From positions 62,001 to 126,000 of the forward strand of contig JAWLGZ010000004.1 in assembly GCA_041690635.1 (NCBI GenBank): a stretch of 64,000 nucleotides of DNA, in the 5' to 3' direction. The notes below the pieces were generated by a model. The model was not told the origin of the DNA. It was given only the letters and a program-made list of their open reading frames with translations, and did no database searches. The stretch is from JAWLGZ01 sp041690635 (lineage in GTDB: Bacteria; Pseudomonadota; Gammaproteobacteria; Thiohalomonadales; Thiohalomonadaceae). Positions 41,112-49,952 of the stretch are shown piece by piece. Both the position numbers and the translations under genes were made by a program. Each line of letters opens with the position of its first letter. Position 1 is the first letter of the stretch.

Positions 41112-41975
41112 ATGACGACTGAACATGCCGCGTATCACATCCCGGAGCCGAGCCCCTGGCCGCTGGTCGCTACCACCTCGGCCTTCGGGATTCTGCTCGG
41201 TGTGGTGCTGACGATACACGGCAGCGACGGCGCAGGATTCGTGCTTGCCGGCGGCCTGCTGCTGTTTGCGGTCCTTATCTACGCCTGGTTCGGCGACGTG
41301 ATTCGGGAGAGCATGAGCGGCTGCCACACCGAACAGGTGGACCGCTCATTCCGTCACGGCATGCTCTGGTTCATCGCCTCGGAGGTGTTCTTCTTCCTCG
41401 CCTTCTTCGGCTCCCTGTTCTATCTGCGGGTCATTGCACTGCCGTGGCTCGGTGGTGAGGGTTATCTGGCGGAGAGCCAATTGCTGCATGAGGGGTTTGC
41501 AGCCGACTGGCCGACGTCGGGTCCGGCCGAATCGGGCGGCGCGTTCGAGCCGATGGGGGCCTGGGGCATTCCTGCGCTCAATACGGCGATTCTGTTGAGC
41601 AGCGGCCTCACCATCACCTGGGCCCACTGGGGGCTGAAGCTGGAGAGGCGGAAGCAGCTTATCCGCGGACTGGTGGCCACGGTAATTCTCGGCCTCACCT
41701 TCGTCGCCCTGCAGGCGTGGGAGTATCGGGAAGCCTACACCGAACTCAACCTGACCCTCGCCACCGGCGTGTACGGGTCGACCTTCTACCTGCTCACCGG
41801 CTTCCACGGTCTGCACGTGACCATCGGTGCTGTGATGTTGATTGCGATCCTCGGCCGGAGCCTGAAGGGCCATTTCCGCCCCGAGAATCACTTCGCCTTC
41901 GAGGCGGTCGCCTGGTACTGGCACTTCGTGGACGTGGTCTGGCTCGGCCTCTTCATCTTCGTCTACATGCTCTGA
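41112..41975 (+). CDS. coxC: Cytochrome c oxidase subunit III
   Basis: A 287-residue subunit with seven transmembrane helices. Features: YHIPEPSPWPLVATTSAFG near the N-terminus, RHGMLWFIASEVFFFLAFF in the centre, and FHGLHVTIGAVMLI and FEAVAWYWHFVDVVWLGLF near the end. ATG 41112 has GGGAGGGAAC directly before it; an in-frame ATG at 41055 would add 19 residues. A REP-like doublet and the oppositely oriented DUF2909 gene follow. Confidence 0.95.
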   Translation: MTTEHAAYHIPEPSPWPLVATTSAFGILLGVVLTIHGSDGAGFVLAGGLLLFAVLIYAWFGDVIRESMSGCHTEQVDRSFRHGMLWFIASEVFFFLAFFGSLFYLRVIALPWLGGEGYLAESQLLHEGFAADWPTSGPAESGGAFEPMGAWGIPALNTAILLSSGLTITWAHWGLKLERRKQLIRGLVATVILGLTFVALQAWEYREAYTELNLTLATGVYGSTFYLLTGFHGLHVTIGAVMLIAILGRSLKGHFRPENHFAFEAVAWYWHFVDVVWLGLFIFVYML

Positions 41976-42006
41976 ACTCGGGAACACCGATTGGAGGCTG
42001 GTTTGT

Positions 42007-42102
42007 GTAGGAGCCCGCCCCTGCGGGCGAACGGGCGGAAGGGAGCAATCCGAGGATTTGAAGCGGCTTTGCCGCTGTTCGCCCGGAGGGCCGGGCTCCT
42101 AC
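42007..42102. repeat. REP-like doublet downstream of coxC
   Basis: GTAGGAGCCCG at the left and CGGGCTCCTAC at the right form an inverted pair, with GC-rich hairpins (CCGCCCCTGCGGGCG, AAGCGGCTTTGCCGCT) between. It lies between coxC and the convergent DUF2909 gene and may stabilise the cox mRNA 3' end. Confidence 0.6.
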
Positions 42103-42146
42103 GAAAGCTCTCCCCGGAAGCGGGGGCGGGACAGGCGACAACGACC

Positions 42147-42335
42147 TCACCCTTCGCCGAACAATGCGAAGGTGACCACCAGAACGAACAACAGGAGCGA
42201 CAGCCCGATGCGCAGCGAGAGACTCTTCACCACCCGTGTTCTGTCCCGTTGTCCGCTGTCGCGGGCCAGATGAAACATGGCTACCGCCAGCGAAATGCAG
42301 ATGGCGACGAGCAGGACAACGAAGACGATCTTCAT
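42147..42335 (-). CDS. DUF2909 twin-transmembrane protein
   Basis: A 62-residue protein with two transmembrane helices (VFVVLLVAICISLAVAMFHL and IGLSLLLFVLVVTFALF), matching DUF2909. The family sits beside SURF1 in gammaproteobacterial oxidase clusters, function unknown. ATG 42335 is chosen with GGGGGAT upstream; it is divergent from surf1 with nearly touching starts. Confidence 0.8.
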   Translation of the reverse strand: MKIVFVVLLVAICISLAVAMFHLARDSGQRDRTRVVKSLSLRIGLSLLLFVLVVTFALFGEG

Positions 42336-42354
42336 GGCAGACGATCCCCCGGGC

Positions 42355-43059
42355 ATGGATAAAAAGCATAGTGTCGGGCGAACGGCTGCACTCCTCGCCG
42401 TGGTGGCGTTGATCCCGCTTTGTGCCGCGGCCGGCCTCTGGCAGATCGACCGTGCCGCTCAGAAGGCGCAACACGCCGCGCAGATGCAGGTGCAGGCGGA
42501 GTTGCCCCCCGTGATCATCACGGGAGGGACCGCCTGGTCGCCTGCGTTGATCCATCGGACCGCCACGGTCCGGGGCGAATTCGAACCGGAGCGTGCGGTA
42601 CGGGTACGGCGGACCGGTTCCGCCGGCGCTTCCGGATTCGATCGTTTCGAACCGCTACGGCTGGAGGGGAGCGACGTGCGCCTGCTGGTCAACCGGGGTT
42701 GGTTTGCCGAACGCGAGGGGCCTCGTCCGATCGCATCCGATCCTCCCGCGCTCCAGGAGGTGTACGGATTGATCGCAGAACCTGCTCTGCCGCCGTTGCG
42801 GCTCGGCGGAGTCGCCGACTTTGGCGGCACTGGCCACTGGCCGTGGATCGACCCGGCCGATTTCGCCCGTCTGCACGGCGTTCCGGTGCTGCCGTTCATT
42901 CTCATCACCGAGCCGCAACGTATTGCACAACTCCGCGAGGCGGGGCAGGGGGGGCGCGCCATGCACATCGGCTATGCGATCCAGTGGTTCGCCTTCGCCA
43001 TTCTGGCAACGGCGCTCGCAGCGCTGATGATCACGCGGCGGCGGGGAGCCGGACGATGA
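42355..43059 (+). CDS. SURF1-like cytochrome oxidase assembly protein
   Basis: A 234-residue protein with a transmembrane helix at each end (TAALLAVVALIPLCAAAGLWQIDRA and WFAFAILATALAALMI) and a SURF1 periplasmic domain (VNRGWFAEREGP). SURF1 assists heme A insertion into subunit I. ATG 42355 is preferred; ATG 42334 is also in frame but would overlap the start codon of the opposite gene. It overlaps the next gene by four bases. Confidence 0.87.
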   Translation: MDKKHSVGRTAALLAVVALIPLCAAAGLWQIDRAAQKAQHAAQMQVQAELPPVIITGGTAWSPALIHRTATVRGEFEPERAVRVRRTGSAGASGFDRFEPLRLEGSDVRLLVNRGWFAEREGPRPIASDPPALQEVYGLIAEPALPPLRLGGVADFGGTGHWPWIDPADFARLHGVPVLPFILITEPQRIAQLREAGQGGRAMHIGYAIQWFAFAILATALAALMITRRRGAGR

Positions 43060-43628
43060 CCCGCTCCCCGACGCGCATGAGTCGCTGGAACCTGTGGCTG
43101 CTGGTCGTGGTGAGTGCCGCGCCGGTGGTGTTCGCCTGGTTCTACATCCTCAATCCGGATCGCCTGCCGGACACGCGTGCCAACCGAGGGGAGCTGATCG
43201 AGCCGGTTATCCCCGTTGGCGCCATGCGCCTGGACGGTCCGCAAGGTGCGTTCGCACTGTCCGAGTTCCGGGGCCGCTGGGTGCTGTTGTTGCATGCGGA
43301 GGTGTGCGGGGAGGAGTGCCTGTCTGCCCTCTGGGCCATGCGCCAGGTTCGCCTTGCGCTCGGCAGCGACCGGGGGCGGGTGACACGTCTGCTGCTCCTC
43401 GAAGAGCGCGGGGCGCAACTTCCCGATCGGCTGATGCGGGGTGTTGTACTCGCCTCACCGACGATGGAGGGGGATGAGATCGCCCACCTGTCGACCGGGA
43501 GCGTCCACGTGGTCGATCCGTACGGCAGTCTGGTGATGCGCTACACACCGCCGGTGCGTGCCGACGAGCTGCTCAATGACATGGAGCGACTGCTTCGCGT
43601 CTCCGAACACTGGGGGAACGATGGCTGA
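43056..43628 (+). CDS. SCO-like thioredoxin-fold protein of the cox cluster
   Basis: A 190-residue membrane-anchored protein with one N-terminal helix (WLLVVVSAAPVVFAWFYIL). A thioredoxin-like domain carries CGEEC (CxxxC), matching the copper-binding spacing of SCO proteins, and VDPYGSLVMRY near the end. It probably helps deliver copper or reduce the CuA cysteines. Usual SCO histidine motifs are not clear, so copper binding is inferred. Confidence 0.72.
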   Translation: MTRSPTRMSRWNLWLLVVVSAAPVVFAWFYILNPDRLPDTRANRGELIEPVIPVGAMRLDGPQGAFALSEFRGRWVLLLHAEVCGEECLSALWAMRQVRLALGSDRGRVTRLLLLEERGAQLPDRLMRGVVLASPTMEGDEIAHLSTGSVHVVDPYGSLVMRYTPPVRADELLNDMERLLRVSEHWGNDG

Positions 43629-44529
43629 ACGAACCCACATGACGTACCACGCCGCGGCAGCGGATGCGCCCTGGCGGCGCTATCTGGAACTGACCAAACC
43701 GCGCATTGTCGCGTTGATGCTGTTCACGGCGGTGGTGGGCATGGTGCTTTCGACGCCCTATCCGGTGCCGTGGGAGCGGGCGCTGTTCGCCCTGCTGGGG
43801 ATCGGCCTGGCTGCCGCGGCGGGTGCGGTGATGAACCATGTGGCGGACAGCCATATCGACGGCATGATGCGCCGCACCCAGGGACGTCCGCTGCCCACCG
43901 GCGATGTGGAAAGGGCAGGGGCGATCGCCTTTGCACTGCTGCTGGCGGCAACCGGGATGGCGGTGATGGTGGCCTGGGTCAACACGCTGTCCGCCCTGCT
44001 CACCTTTTTTGCCATGATCGGCTACGCGCTGTTCTATACGCTCCTGCTCAAACGCACCACCCCGCAGAACGTGGTCTGGGGCGGGGCGGCCGGTGCCGCG
44101 CCGCCGGTACTCGGCGCCGCAGCGGTTGCGGGCGAGGTGACCGTGCAGTCTCTGCTGCTGTTCGTGATCATCTTCATCTGGACGCCGCCCCACTTCTGGC
44201 CTCTGGCCCTGCACCGGGCCGAGGAGTACCGCCAGGCCGATCTGCCGATGCTGCCGGTGACCCACGGCTTCGAGTTCACCAAGAGCCAGATCGTCAGCTA
44301 CACGGTCCTGCTGTTTGCCGTGACGCTCCTGCCGTTCGCGCTGCGCGAGGCGGGCTGGATCTATCTGGCGGGCGCCCTGGTACTCGGCCTTGGATTCATC
44401 CGCCACGCGATTCGCCTCCAGCAGGGCGCCGGAGCTGAACATGCGATGGCCACTTTCCGCTACTCGATTCAATACCTGTTTGCGCTGTTCGCGCTGCTGA
44501 TCCTCGACCACTTCTCGAACGCGGTTTGA
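43621..44529 (+). CDS. ctaB: Protoheme IX farnesyltransferase (heme O synthase)
   Basis: A 302-residue UbiA-type prenyltransferase with about nine helices. The Asp-rich motif reads NHVADSHIDGMMRRTQGRPLP (N/D-x-x-D) and the second cytoplasmic loop reads HFWPLALHRAEEYRQADLPMLPV. It farnesylates heme B to heme O for cytochrome aa3. ATG 43621 overlaps the upstream gene by eight bases. It converges with ctaA. Confidence 0.95.
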   Translation: MAERTHMTYHAAAADAPWRRYLELTKPRIVALMLFTAVVGMVLSTPYPVPWERALFALLGIGLAAAAGAVMNHVADSHIDGMMRRTQGRPLPTGDVERAGAIAFALLLAATGMAVMVAWVNTLSALLTFFAMIGYALFYTLLLKRTTPQNVVWGGAAGAAPPVLGAAAVAGEVTVQSLLLFVIIFIWTPPHFWPLALHRAEEYRQADLPMLPVTHGFEFTKSQIVSYTVLLFAVTLLPFALREAGWIYLAGALVLGLGFIRHAIRLQQGAGAEHAMATFRYSIQYLFALFALLILDHFSNAV

Positions 44530-45542
44530 GGCGGGACCGCGGGAATGATGCGGTGTTTGAGACGCTCTTCCCGCAACCGCCGCTCGCGGCGGCCGAAGCG
44601 CAGGTTGCAACCCACGGTGGCCAGCAGCAGGAGGGCGGCACCGGCATTGTGGGCAGCCGCCAGCGGTAACGGCTGATAGAAAAGTATGGTCAGCACACCG
44701 ATGGTGAACTGGGCCGCGACTGCGATCCCCAGCAGCCGTCCCCAACGCCGGGCCGGACCGCCCGCCCGAGCCAGGAACAGGGCCAGCAGGCCCACCGCCA
44801 CCAGTGTGACCACCGCCCCGATACGGTGGGTGACATGGATGGCGGTGCGGGCGCGGCTATCGAGGACGCCCCCCTCGTAGTCGTCGGCGGAGGGTGGTGA
44901 GAGCGCCGCCGGGAAATCCATCTCCGGCCACCATACACCCTGGCAGGTGGGAAAATCGGGGCAGGCGACGGCGGCATAGTTCGCGCTGGTCCAGCCACCG
45001 AGGAGGATCTGTGCGGCGACCAGCACCAGCGCCAGCCTGGCCGCCAGTCGCAGCGGCAGGGCAAGGGGCAACGGCTCGGTCCGACGCACGATCAGCAGGC
45101 CGAACAGCAGGGAGATGATGACCATGCCGCCGGCCAGGTGCGCCAGCACTACCACCGGTTGCAGCATCAGGGTGACCGTCCACATGCCGAGCAGGGCCTG
45201 AAAGAGGGTCAGAACCAGCAGTGAACCGGTGAAGCGGCGGGTTGTCTGCCCCTCCCGGTACGCCGCCAGGTGGAGCAGCAGGACCAGCATGCCGAGGGTC
45301 CCTGCAGCGTAGCGGTGGGCCATCTCCTTCCACGCCTTGGCGGTATCAAGCGGCCGATCCGGGTAGAGGTCGGTGCTCTGCGGCACGATGGCCTTTCCAT
45401 AGCAGCCGGGCCAGTCCGGACAACCGAGCCCCGCGTCGGAGAGGCGCACGTAGGCGCCGAGAACCACCACTGAAAGCGCCAGCAGCAGCGTGGCGAGGGC
45501 GAGTGCGTCGAAGAGGGCGCGGCGATTGATCGTTCTTTTCAT
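44469..45542 (-). CDS. ctaA: Heme A synthase (CtaA/Cox15)
   Basis: A 357-residue membrane protein with eight helices that oxidises heme O to heme A. Motifs: GAYVRLSDAGLGCPDWPGCYG near the N-terminus, ACPDFPTCQG in the middle, paired with HRYAAGTLG and HVTHRIGAVVTLV histidines for heme. It points against the rest of the cluster, and its 3' end overlaps that of ctaB by 61 bases. In many relatives ctaA precedes ctaB in the same direction. Confidence 0.93.
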   Translation of the reverse strand: MKRTINRRALFDALALATLLLALSVVVLGAYVRLSDAGLGCPDWPGCYGKAIVPQSTDLYPDRPLDTAKAWKEMAHRYAAGTLGMLVLLLHLAAYREGQTTRRFTGSLLVLTLFQALLGMWTVTLMLQPVVVLAHLAGGMVIISLLFGLLIVRRTEPLPLALPLRLAARLALVLVAAQILLGGWTSANYAAVACPDFPTCQGVWWPEMDFPAALSPPSADDYEGGVLDSRARTAIHVTHRIGAVVTLVAVGLLALFLARAGGPARRWGRLLGIAVAAQFTIGVLTILFYQPLPLAAAHNAGAALLLLATVGCNLRFGRRERRLREERLKHRIIPAVPPQTAFEKWSRISSANSANRY

Positions 45543-45685
45543 CGGGGTGAACCGCTGTGGTGGGCAACCCGAAAAAGATAGTCCGATATTCCGCCATCAA
45601 CTCCCGCGATCTGGCATCGGCGCCCCGGATTTCCCCCTACACCCGTTCGATGGGTATCGCCGCGCACAACCATCCCATGCGGGGA

Positions 45686-47278
45686 TTACGCTGCCCCTGC
45701 AGCCTGCTCCGATGTCTTGCCGACCGCGCACTGGCGCAGGAGGATATGCAACTGTCCCGCGAGGCGATTGAGCTCCGCGCTCGCCTCGCCGTTGCGATAG
45801 GAACCGTCGGCGTTCTCCTCGGCGATGCGCGAGACATTGGCCAGGCGGGAGTCGACCTCCGCGACCATCTCGCGCTGCCGAACGGCGGCAGTCGCCACCT
45901 CCTGTGCCTTGCTGCCGATCCCGATAATCTCCCCGGCGATCATGCCGAGTGACTCCGCCGCCCGTTCCACCTGATCGGCCCCCGCCTGGGCCCGCTTCCG
46001 GGCGTTCTCCATTGCATCCACCGCTTCACGGGTACTGCGCTGCACCTCGGCGAGCATGTCGTGGATCTCGCCGGTCGACTGCTTGGAGCGGGAGGCGAGA
46101 GTACGGACTTCGTCGGCGACCACCGCAAAGCCCCGTCCCTGTTCCCCGGCGCGTGCCGCCTCGATGGCGGCGTTCAGGGCCAGCAGGTTGGTCTGTTCGG
46201 CGATGTCACCGATCACCTGCAGGACATGATCGATCCGTTCGCCGGAGGCGCTGAGCCGTTCGATAACGCTTGCCGCCTCTTCCACGTTGCGCAACAGCAC
46301 CTCGATACTACCGAGCGCTTCGGTGGCGGTCAGGGCGCCGTCACTGACCCCGGTGTGCACCCGTTGCGACGCCTGCGAAGTCTCCTCGGAATGGCCCGCA
46401 ATATCGGCGGCTGCGGTGACCACCTGCTCCATTGCATCGGCCACCGCAGTCAGGTCCTGGGTCTGGCGCTGAATACCCGAGCTCGTCTCGCGCGCACTGG
46501 CGGCGGTGGTGTCTGCGGCGGCGGTGAGCTGGCGTGCGTAGTGGTCGATGCGCCCGCGCATGGTACGCAGCCGCGCCTCCAGCAGAACGCGTGCAGTGAC
46601 CACCGCACCCAGTTCATCGCGGCGACCGGCATAGACCAGGGACATCAGCGGGTTGTCCACCACCCGACGCGCCCGTGTGGCCTCCGTACGCAGGCCACGG
46701 GTGGCCAGGTGGGCGAGGAGCAGGGCGGCACCCGTGGCAATGGACCCGGCAACGGCCAGTGGCAGCGGCCCGAGACCGGCCAGTGCCGCTACCGCGAGGG
46801 CAGCCATGGCAGGGAGGAGCGCGAGGGCCGACTGGCGGGCGTAGATCCCCGGCACGACGCGCGGGGCCTTTCCCGCGCACAGGTGGGCGTAGATCCGCTC
46901 GGCACGTGTCACCCGGTCCCGCGCCGGACAGGTGCGCACCGACTGATAGCCGAGCAGCGTGTCCCCCTCGTAGATGGGCGCCACATAGGCATCCACCCAG
47001 TAGTAATCGCCGTTCTTGCAGCGGTTCTTGACGATTCCCATCCAGGCATCGCCCCGCTTCAGAGTCGCCCACAGGTCGGCGAACGCCTCAGGCGGCATGT
47101 CGGGGTGGCGGACGATATTGTGGTTGCTCCCGAGCAGCTCCGCCTCGGAAAAACCGCTGATGTCGACAAAGGCCTGATTGACCGCGGTGATCCGTCCCTT
47201 GGTGTCGGTGGTGGAGATAACGACGGCACCGGGATCGAGCAGATGCTCGATCCCGGTGACCGGCAGGTTGTTCTTCAT
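45686..47278 (-). CDS. Aer-like methyl-accepting chemotaxis protein
   Basis: A 530-residue chemoreceptor. An N-terminal PAS domain (about residues 20-125, with VNQAFVDISGFSEAELLGSNHNIVRHPDMP) resembles Aer and may bind FAD. Two membrane segments near residues 150-195 are followed by the signalling domain with the hairpin tip EVRTLASRSKQSTGEI (about residue 405). No periplasmic sensor domain of any size is present, which fits energy taxis. ATG 47278 is chosen; the longer frame to 47536 adds low-quality sequence. Confidence 0.88.
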   Translation of the reverse strand: MKNNLPVTGIEHLLDPGAVVISTTDTKGRITAVNQAFVDISGFSEAELLGSNHNIVRHPDMPPEAFADLWATLKRGDAWMGIVKNRCKNGDYYWVDAYVAPIYEGDTLLGYQSVRTCPARDRVTRAERIYAHLCAGKAPRVVPGIYARQSALALLPAMAALAVAALAGLGPLPLAVAGSIATGAALLLAHLATRGLRTEATRARRVVDNPLMSLVYAGRRDELGAVVTARVLLEARLRTMRGRIDHYARQLTAAADTTAASARETSSGIQRQTQDLTAVADAMEQVVTAAADIAGHSEETSQASQRVHTGVSDGALTATEALGSIEVLLRNVEEAASVIERLSASGERIDHVLQVIGDIAEQTNLLALNAAIEAARAGEQGRGFAVVADEVRTLASRSKQSTGEIHDMLAEVQRSTREAVDAMENARKRAQAGADQVERAAESLGMIAGEIIGIGSKAQEVATAAVRQREMVAEVDSRLANVSRIAEENADGSYRNGEASAELNRLAGQLHILLRQCAVGKTSEQAAGAA

Positions 47279-47681
47279 TGTGTACTCCGTTGGCTGGAAA
47301 CGTGCACCACGCGGCGAGCGGCGCCGTGAAGGACGGCGGCAGGCCGGTGGCTCCTCGCACCAAGGGGGGTAATAAACCCCTAATTTATAATGTTTTTTAT
47401 CTTTTTGTGCGGTGAGGCCCAAGTGTATCCTGATGGCATTCGAATACACAAAAGAAAAAGCCCCGCCGGGAACCGGCGAGGCTTGAAGGGTTGCGGTTTG
47501 GGTTTGCCGGTTGGAGGCGCCGGCACCGCAGTGCAAAGGAGCTTTACCGCAAACGAACCGACCAATGAACGGTTCATCTCTTCAGACCGTGGCCACCCCC
47601 CAGGGTTCCCTGCCGTGCCTGCAACGAGGTAGAGGGGCTACAATCCTGCGATACGCGTGACCAACAAGAACGACGACTGCA
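47279..47681. other. Intergenic region with a minus-strand terminator
   Basis: The 400 bases between the chemoreceptor and the gspA-like gene hold no convincing protein gene. They contain an AT-rich patch (47390-47410) that is probably the chemoreceptor promoter, and a hairpin with T-tract on the minus strand (47451-47484) with no known gene upstream of it. Confidence 0.4.
47451..47484 (-). terminator. Minus-strand terminator without an obvious gene
   Basis: AGCCTCGCCGG pairs imperfectly with CCGGCGGGGCT on the minus strand, followed by TTTTTCTTTT. It would end a leftward transcript that begins between 47490 and 47680, possibly a small RNA. Confidence 0.5.
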
Positions 47682-49259
47682 ATGTATCTCCACCACTTCG
47701 GGCTGAAGGCAGAGCCGTTCGCCATCACCCCCGATCCCCACTACCTCTATCTCAGCCCCCGCCACCGGGAGGCGCTGGCTCATCTGCTCTACGGGGTGGA
47801 ATCGGGTGGTTTCGTGCAGCTGACTGGCGAGGTTGGTACCGGAAAAACAACGGTTTGCCGCGCCTTCCTCGAACAACTTCCGAGCCACGTCGATACCGCG
47901 CTCATTCTCAATCCGCCGGTAACCGCACCGGAGCTGCTGGATGCCATCTGCCGGGAGCTGGGCGTGGGATCAGCCGCAGAGGGTGAATCGGCTGCGCGGG
48001 TGGTCGACCGGCTGAACGGCAAACTGCTGGCCGCCCACGGCCGCGGGCGGCGTACGCTGCTGATCATCGACGAGGCACAGAACCTGTCGGCGGAGGTACT
48101 GGAGCAGGTGCGGCTGCTGACCAACCTGGAGACCGACACCCACAAGCTGCTGCAGATCTTCCTTATCGGTCAGCCCGAGCTACGCGACCTGCTCGGCCGC
48201 CCGGAACTGCGTCAGCTCGCCCAGCGCATCACTGCCCGCTACCACCTCCAGCCGCTCGACGCACGGGAGACGGCCCACTACATCGCCCACCGCCTGACGG
48301 TGGCCGGCGGTGCATCGATGCTGTTTACGTCGGGGGCGATTCGCCGGATCCATCGTGCCGCCGGGGGCATTCCGCGGCTGATCAACATCTACTGCGACCG
48401 GGCGCTGCTCGGAGCCTATGCGGTTGGCGCCAGCCGGGTCGGCGGTGCCGTCGCCCGGGCGGCGGCCCGCGAAGTGGCGGGGGAGGGGCTCCCGGGGCAG
48501 GCTCGCCGGGCGGCGCCGCTCGTTGCAATGCTGGCGGCCGTCGTCGCAGCTATTGTCCTCGTGGGGGAGAGGCTCCCCGACCTGCAGGGCCTCCTTATGC
48601 CGGAGCCGGCACCCGCGCTCCGGGTGAGGGGCGGGAGTGCGGAGCTGCCGTTTCTTTCCCAGCTCGAACGCCACCCGGCGACGCGGGAGCAGGCGGAGAG
48701 CCGACTCCTCGGACTTTGGGACGTGCCGCAGGAGATCGCCGGCGACCTGTGCGACCAGGCCGCGGAATCGGGTCTGCGCTGCGCCACCGGGCGGGGTACC
48801 TGGAACAACCTGCGTCGCATTGGCCATCCGGCCATCGTGCGGCTGAGTGACGGGCGCGCCGACCACCATCTGCTGCTGACCGGATTCGCCGATGGCGAGG
48901 CGGAATTCCAGCTGGGCGAGCGGACGGTGCGTACCGCCCTGCTTGAGGTGGATCGGCTGTGGCTTGGCGAGTACCTGTTGCTGTGGAAACCCCCATTCCG
49001 GGTAGGGTTGATCTCGCCGGGGGACGAGGGTGCCGCGGTGGAGTGGGTGCGCGCTGCGCTGCGCCGTGCGGGGGAGACCCAAATCTCCGGTTCCGGGCCG
49101 TTCGACGCAGCACTGGCCGACGCGGTGCGCCGCTTCCAGCGCAGGCACGGTCTTGAAGCGGACGGTCTGGTGGGAGAGCGGACCCTGTTGCATCTGGCGG
49201 CCTCCGGCGGGCAGCCCCCCTCCGGGCCCCGCCTGCGGCAGGAGGGGGAGGCGTACTGA
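47682..49259 (+). CDS. ExeA/GspA-type AAA ATPase with peptidoglycan-binding domain
   Basis: A 525-residue protein: AAA+ domain with Walker A GEVGTGKTT (about residues 48-56) and Walker B LLIIDEAQNL, a transmembrane segment near residues 285-302, then a C-terminal peptidoglycan-binding region (DAVRRFQRRHGLEADGLVGERTL). ExeA/GspA works with GspB to place the type II secretin in the outer membrane. No other secretion genes are in this window. Its stop overlaps the start of the GspB-like gene. Confidence 0.9.
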   Translation: MYLHHFGLKAEPFAITPDPHYLYLSPRHREALAHLLYGVESGGFVQLTGEVGTGKTTVCRAFLEQLPSHVDTALILNPPVTAPELLDAICRELGVGSAAEGESAARVVDRLNGKLLAAHGRGRRTLLIIDEAQNLSAEVLEQVRLLTNLETDTHKLLQIFLIGQPELRDLLGRPELRQLAQRITARYHLQPLDARETAHYIAHRLTVAGGASMLFTSGAIRRIHRAAGGIPRLINIYCDRALLGAYAVGASRVGGAVARAAAREVAGEGLPGQARRAAPLVAMLAAVVAAIVLVGERLPDLQGLLMPEPAPALRVRGGSAELPFLSQLERHPATREQAESRLLGLWDVPQEIAGDLCDQAAESGLRCATGRGTWNNLRRIGHPAIVRLSDGRADHHLLLTGFADGEAEFQLGERTVRTALLEVDRLWLGEYLLLWKPPFRVGLISPGDEGAAVEWVRAALRRAGETQISGSGPFDAALADAVRRFQRRHGLEADGLVGERTLLHLAASGGQPPSGPRLRQEGEAY

Positions 49260-49864
49260 TGTCCTACATCCTGGAGGCACTGCGCAAGAGTCAGCAGGAG
49301 CGCCACCTGGGCCAGGTGCCCACCCTTGGGAGTCAGCTGCCGCCGGTGGTCCGAAGCGGTCGGTTGTGGCCGGCCGCGGCGGGTGTCCTGGGCACCCTGC
49401 TTCTCCTTGCCGGCGGGTTCGGGCTGGCCCTGCTCACCGGCGCCGTCGGTGGCCCGGAGGGCGCCGCGCCGGCCCGGCCGGTCGAGCCGGCCACACCTGC
49501 CGTCAGCGGTGCGCCGGTAGAGATGCCGGCACCCGAGCCGTCGGAGGTGAAAAACCCGGCTGCGAGCCCGGTGGTAGCCACTGCACCGCAACCGACTGCT
49601 CCGCCCGTTCCGCCGCCCCCGCAACCGGCGGTTCTGCATGCGCCTCTGCTGGTGGAGCTGGGGCCGGATGTGCGCGCGGCACTGCCCGGCATCGAACTGA
49701 ACGTGCATATCTACAGCCCCGATCCGCCCGGCCGCTTCGTGTTCCTGAACAACAGCCGCTACCGGGAGGGTGAACGGACCCGCGAGGGCGTCCGGGTGGA
49801 GGCGATTACAGAGGCGGGGGTGGTGCTCGATTACCATGGGACCCGCTTCCGCCTGGGGCTGTAG
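49259..49864 (+). CDS. GspB-like general secretion protein
   Basis: A 201-residue protein with the typical start MSYILEALRKSQQERHLG, one transmembrane helix (VLGTLLLLAGGFGLALLTGAVG), a Pro/Ala-rich linker, and a C-terminal periplasmic domain (ELNVHIYSPDPPGRFVFLNNSRYREGE). It pairs with the upstream ExeA/GspA-like ATPase (ATGA overlap). Confidence 0.88.
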   Translation: MSYILEALRKSQQERHLGQVPTLGSQLPPVVRSGRLWPAAAGVLGTLLLLAGGFGLALLTGAVGGPEGAAPARPVEPATPAVSGAPVEMPAPEPSEVKNPAASPVVATAPQPTAPPVPPPPQPAVLHAPLLVELGPDVRAALPGIELNVHIYSPDPPGRFVFLNNSRYREGERTREGVRVEAITEAGVVLDYHGTRFRLGL

Positions 49865-49952
49865 CGATACAAACGACTGGACTTCGCCATCCGGTGGCAT
49901 AGCCTTTCATCCAGGGTGCGCTCCTGCGGACCGACACCACATGGAGGTGGGT

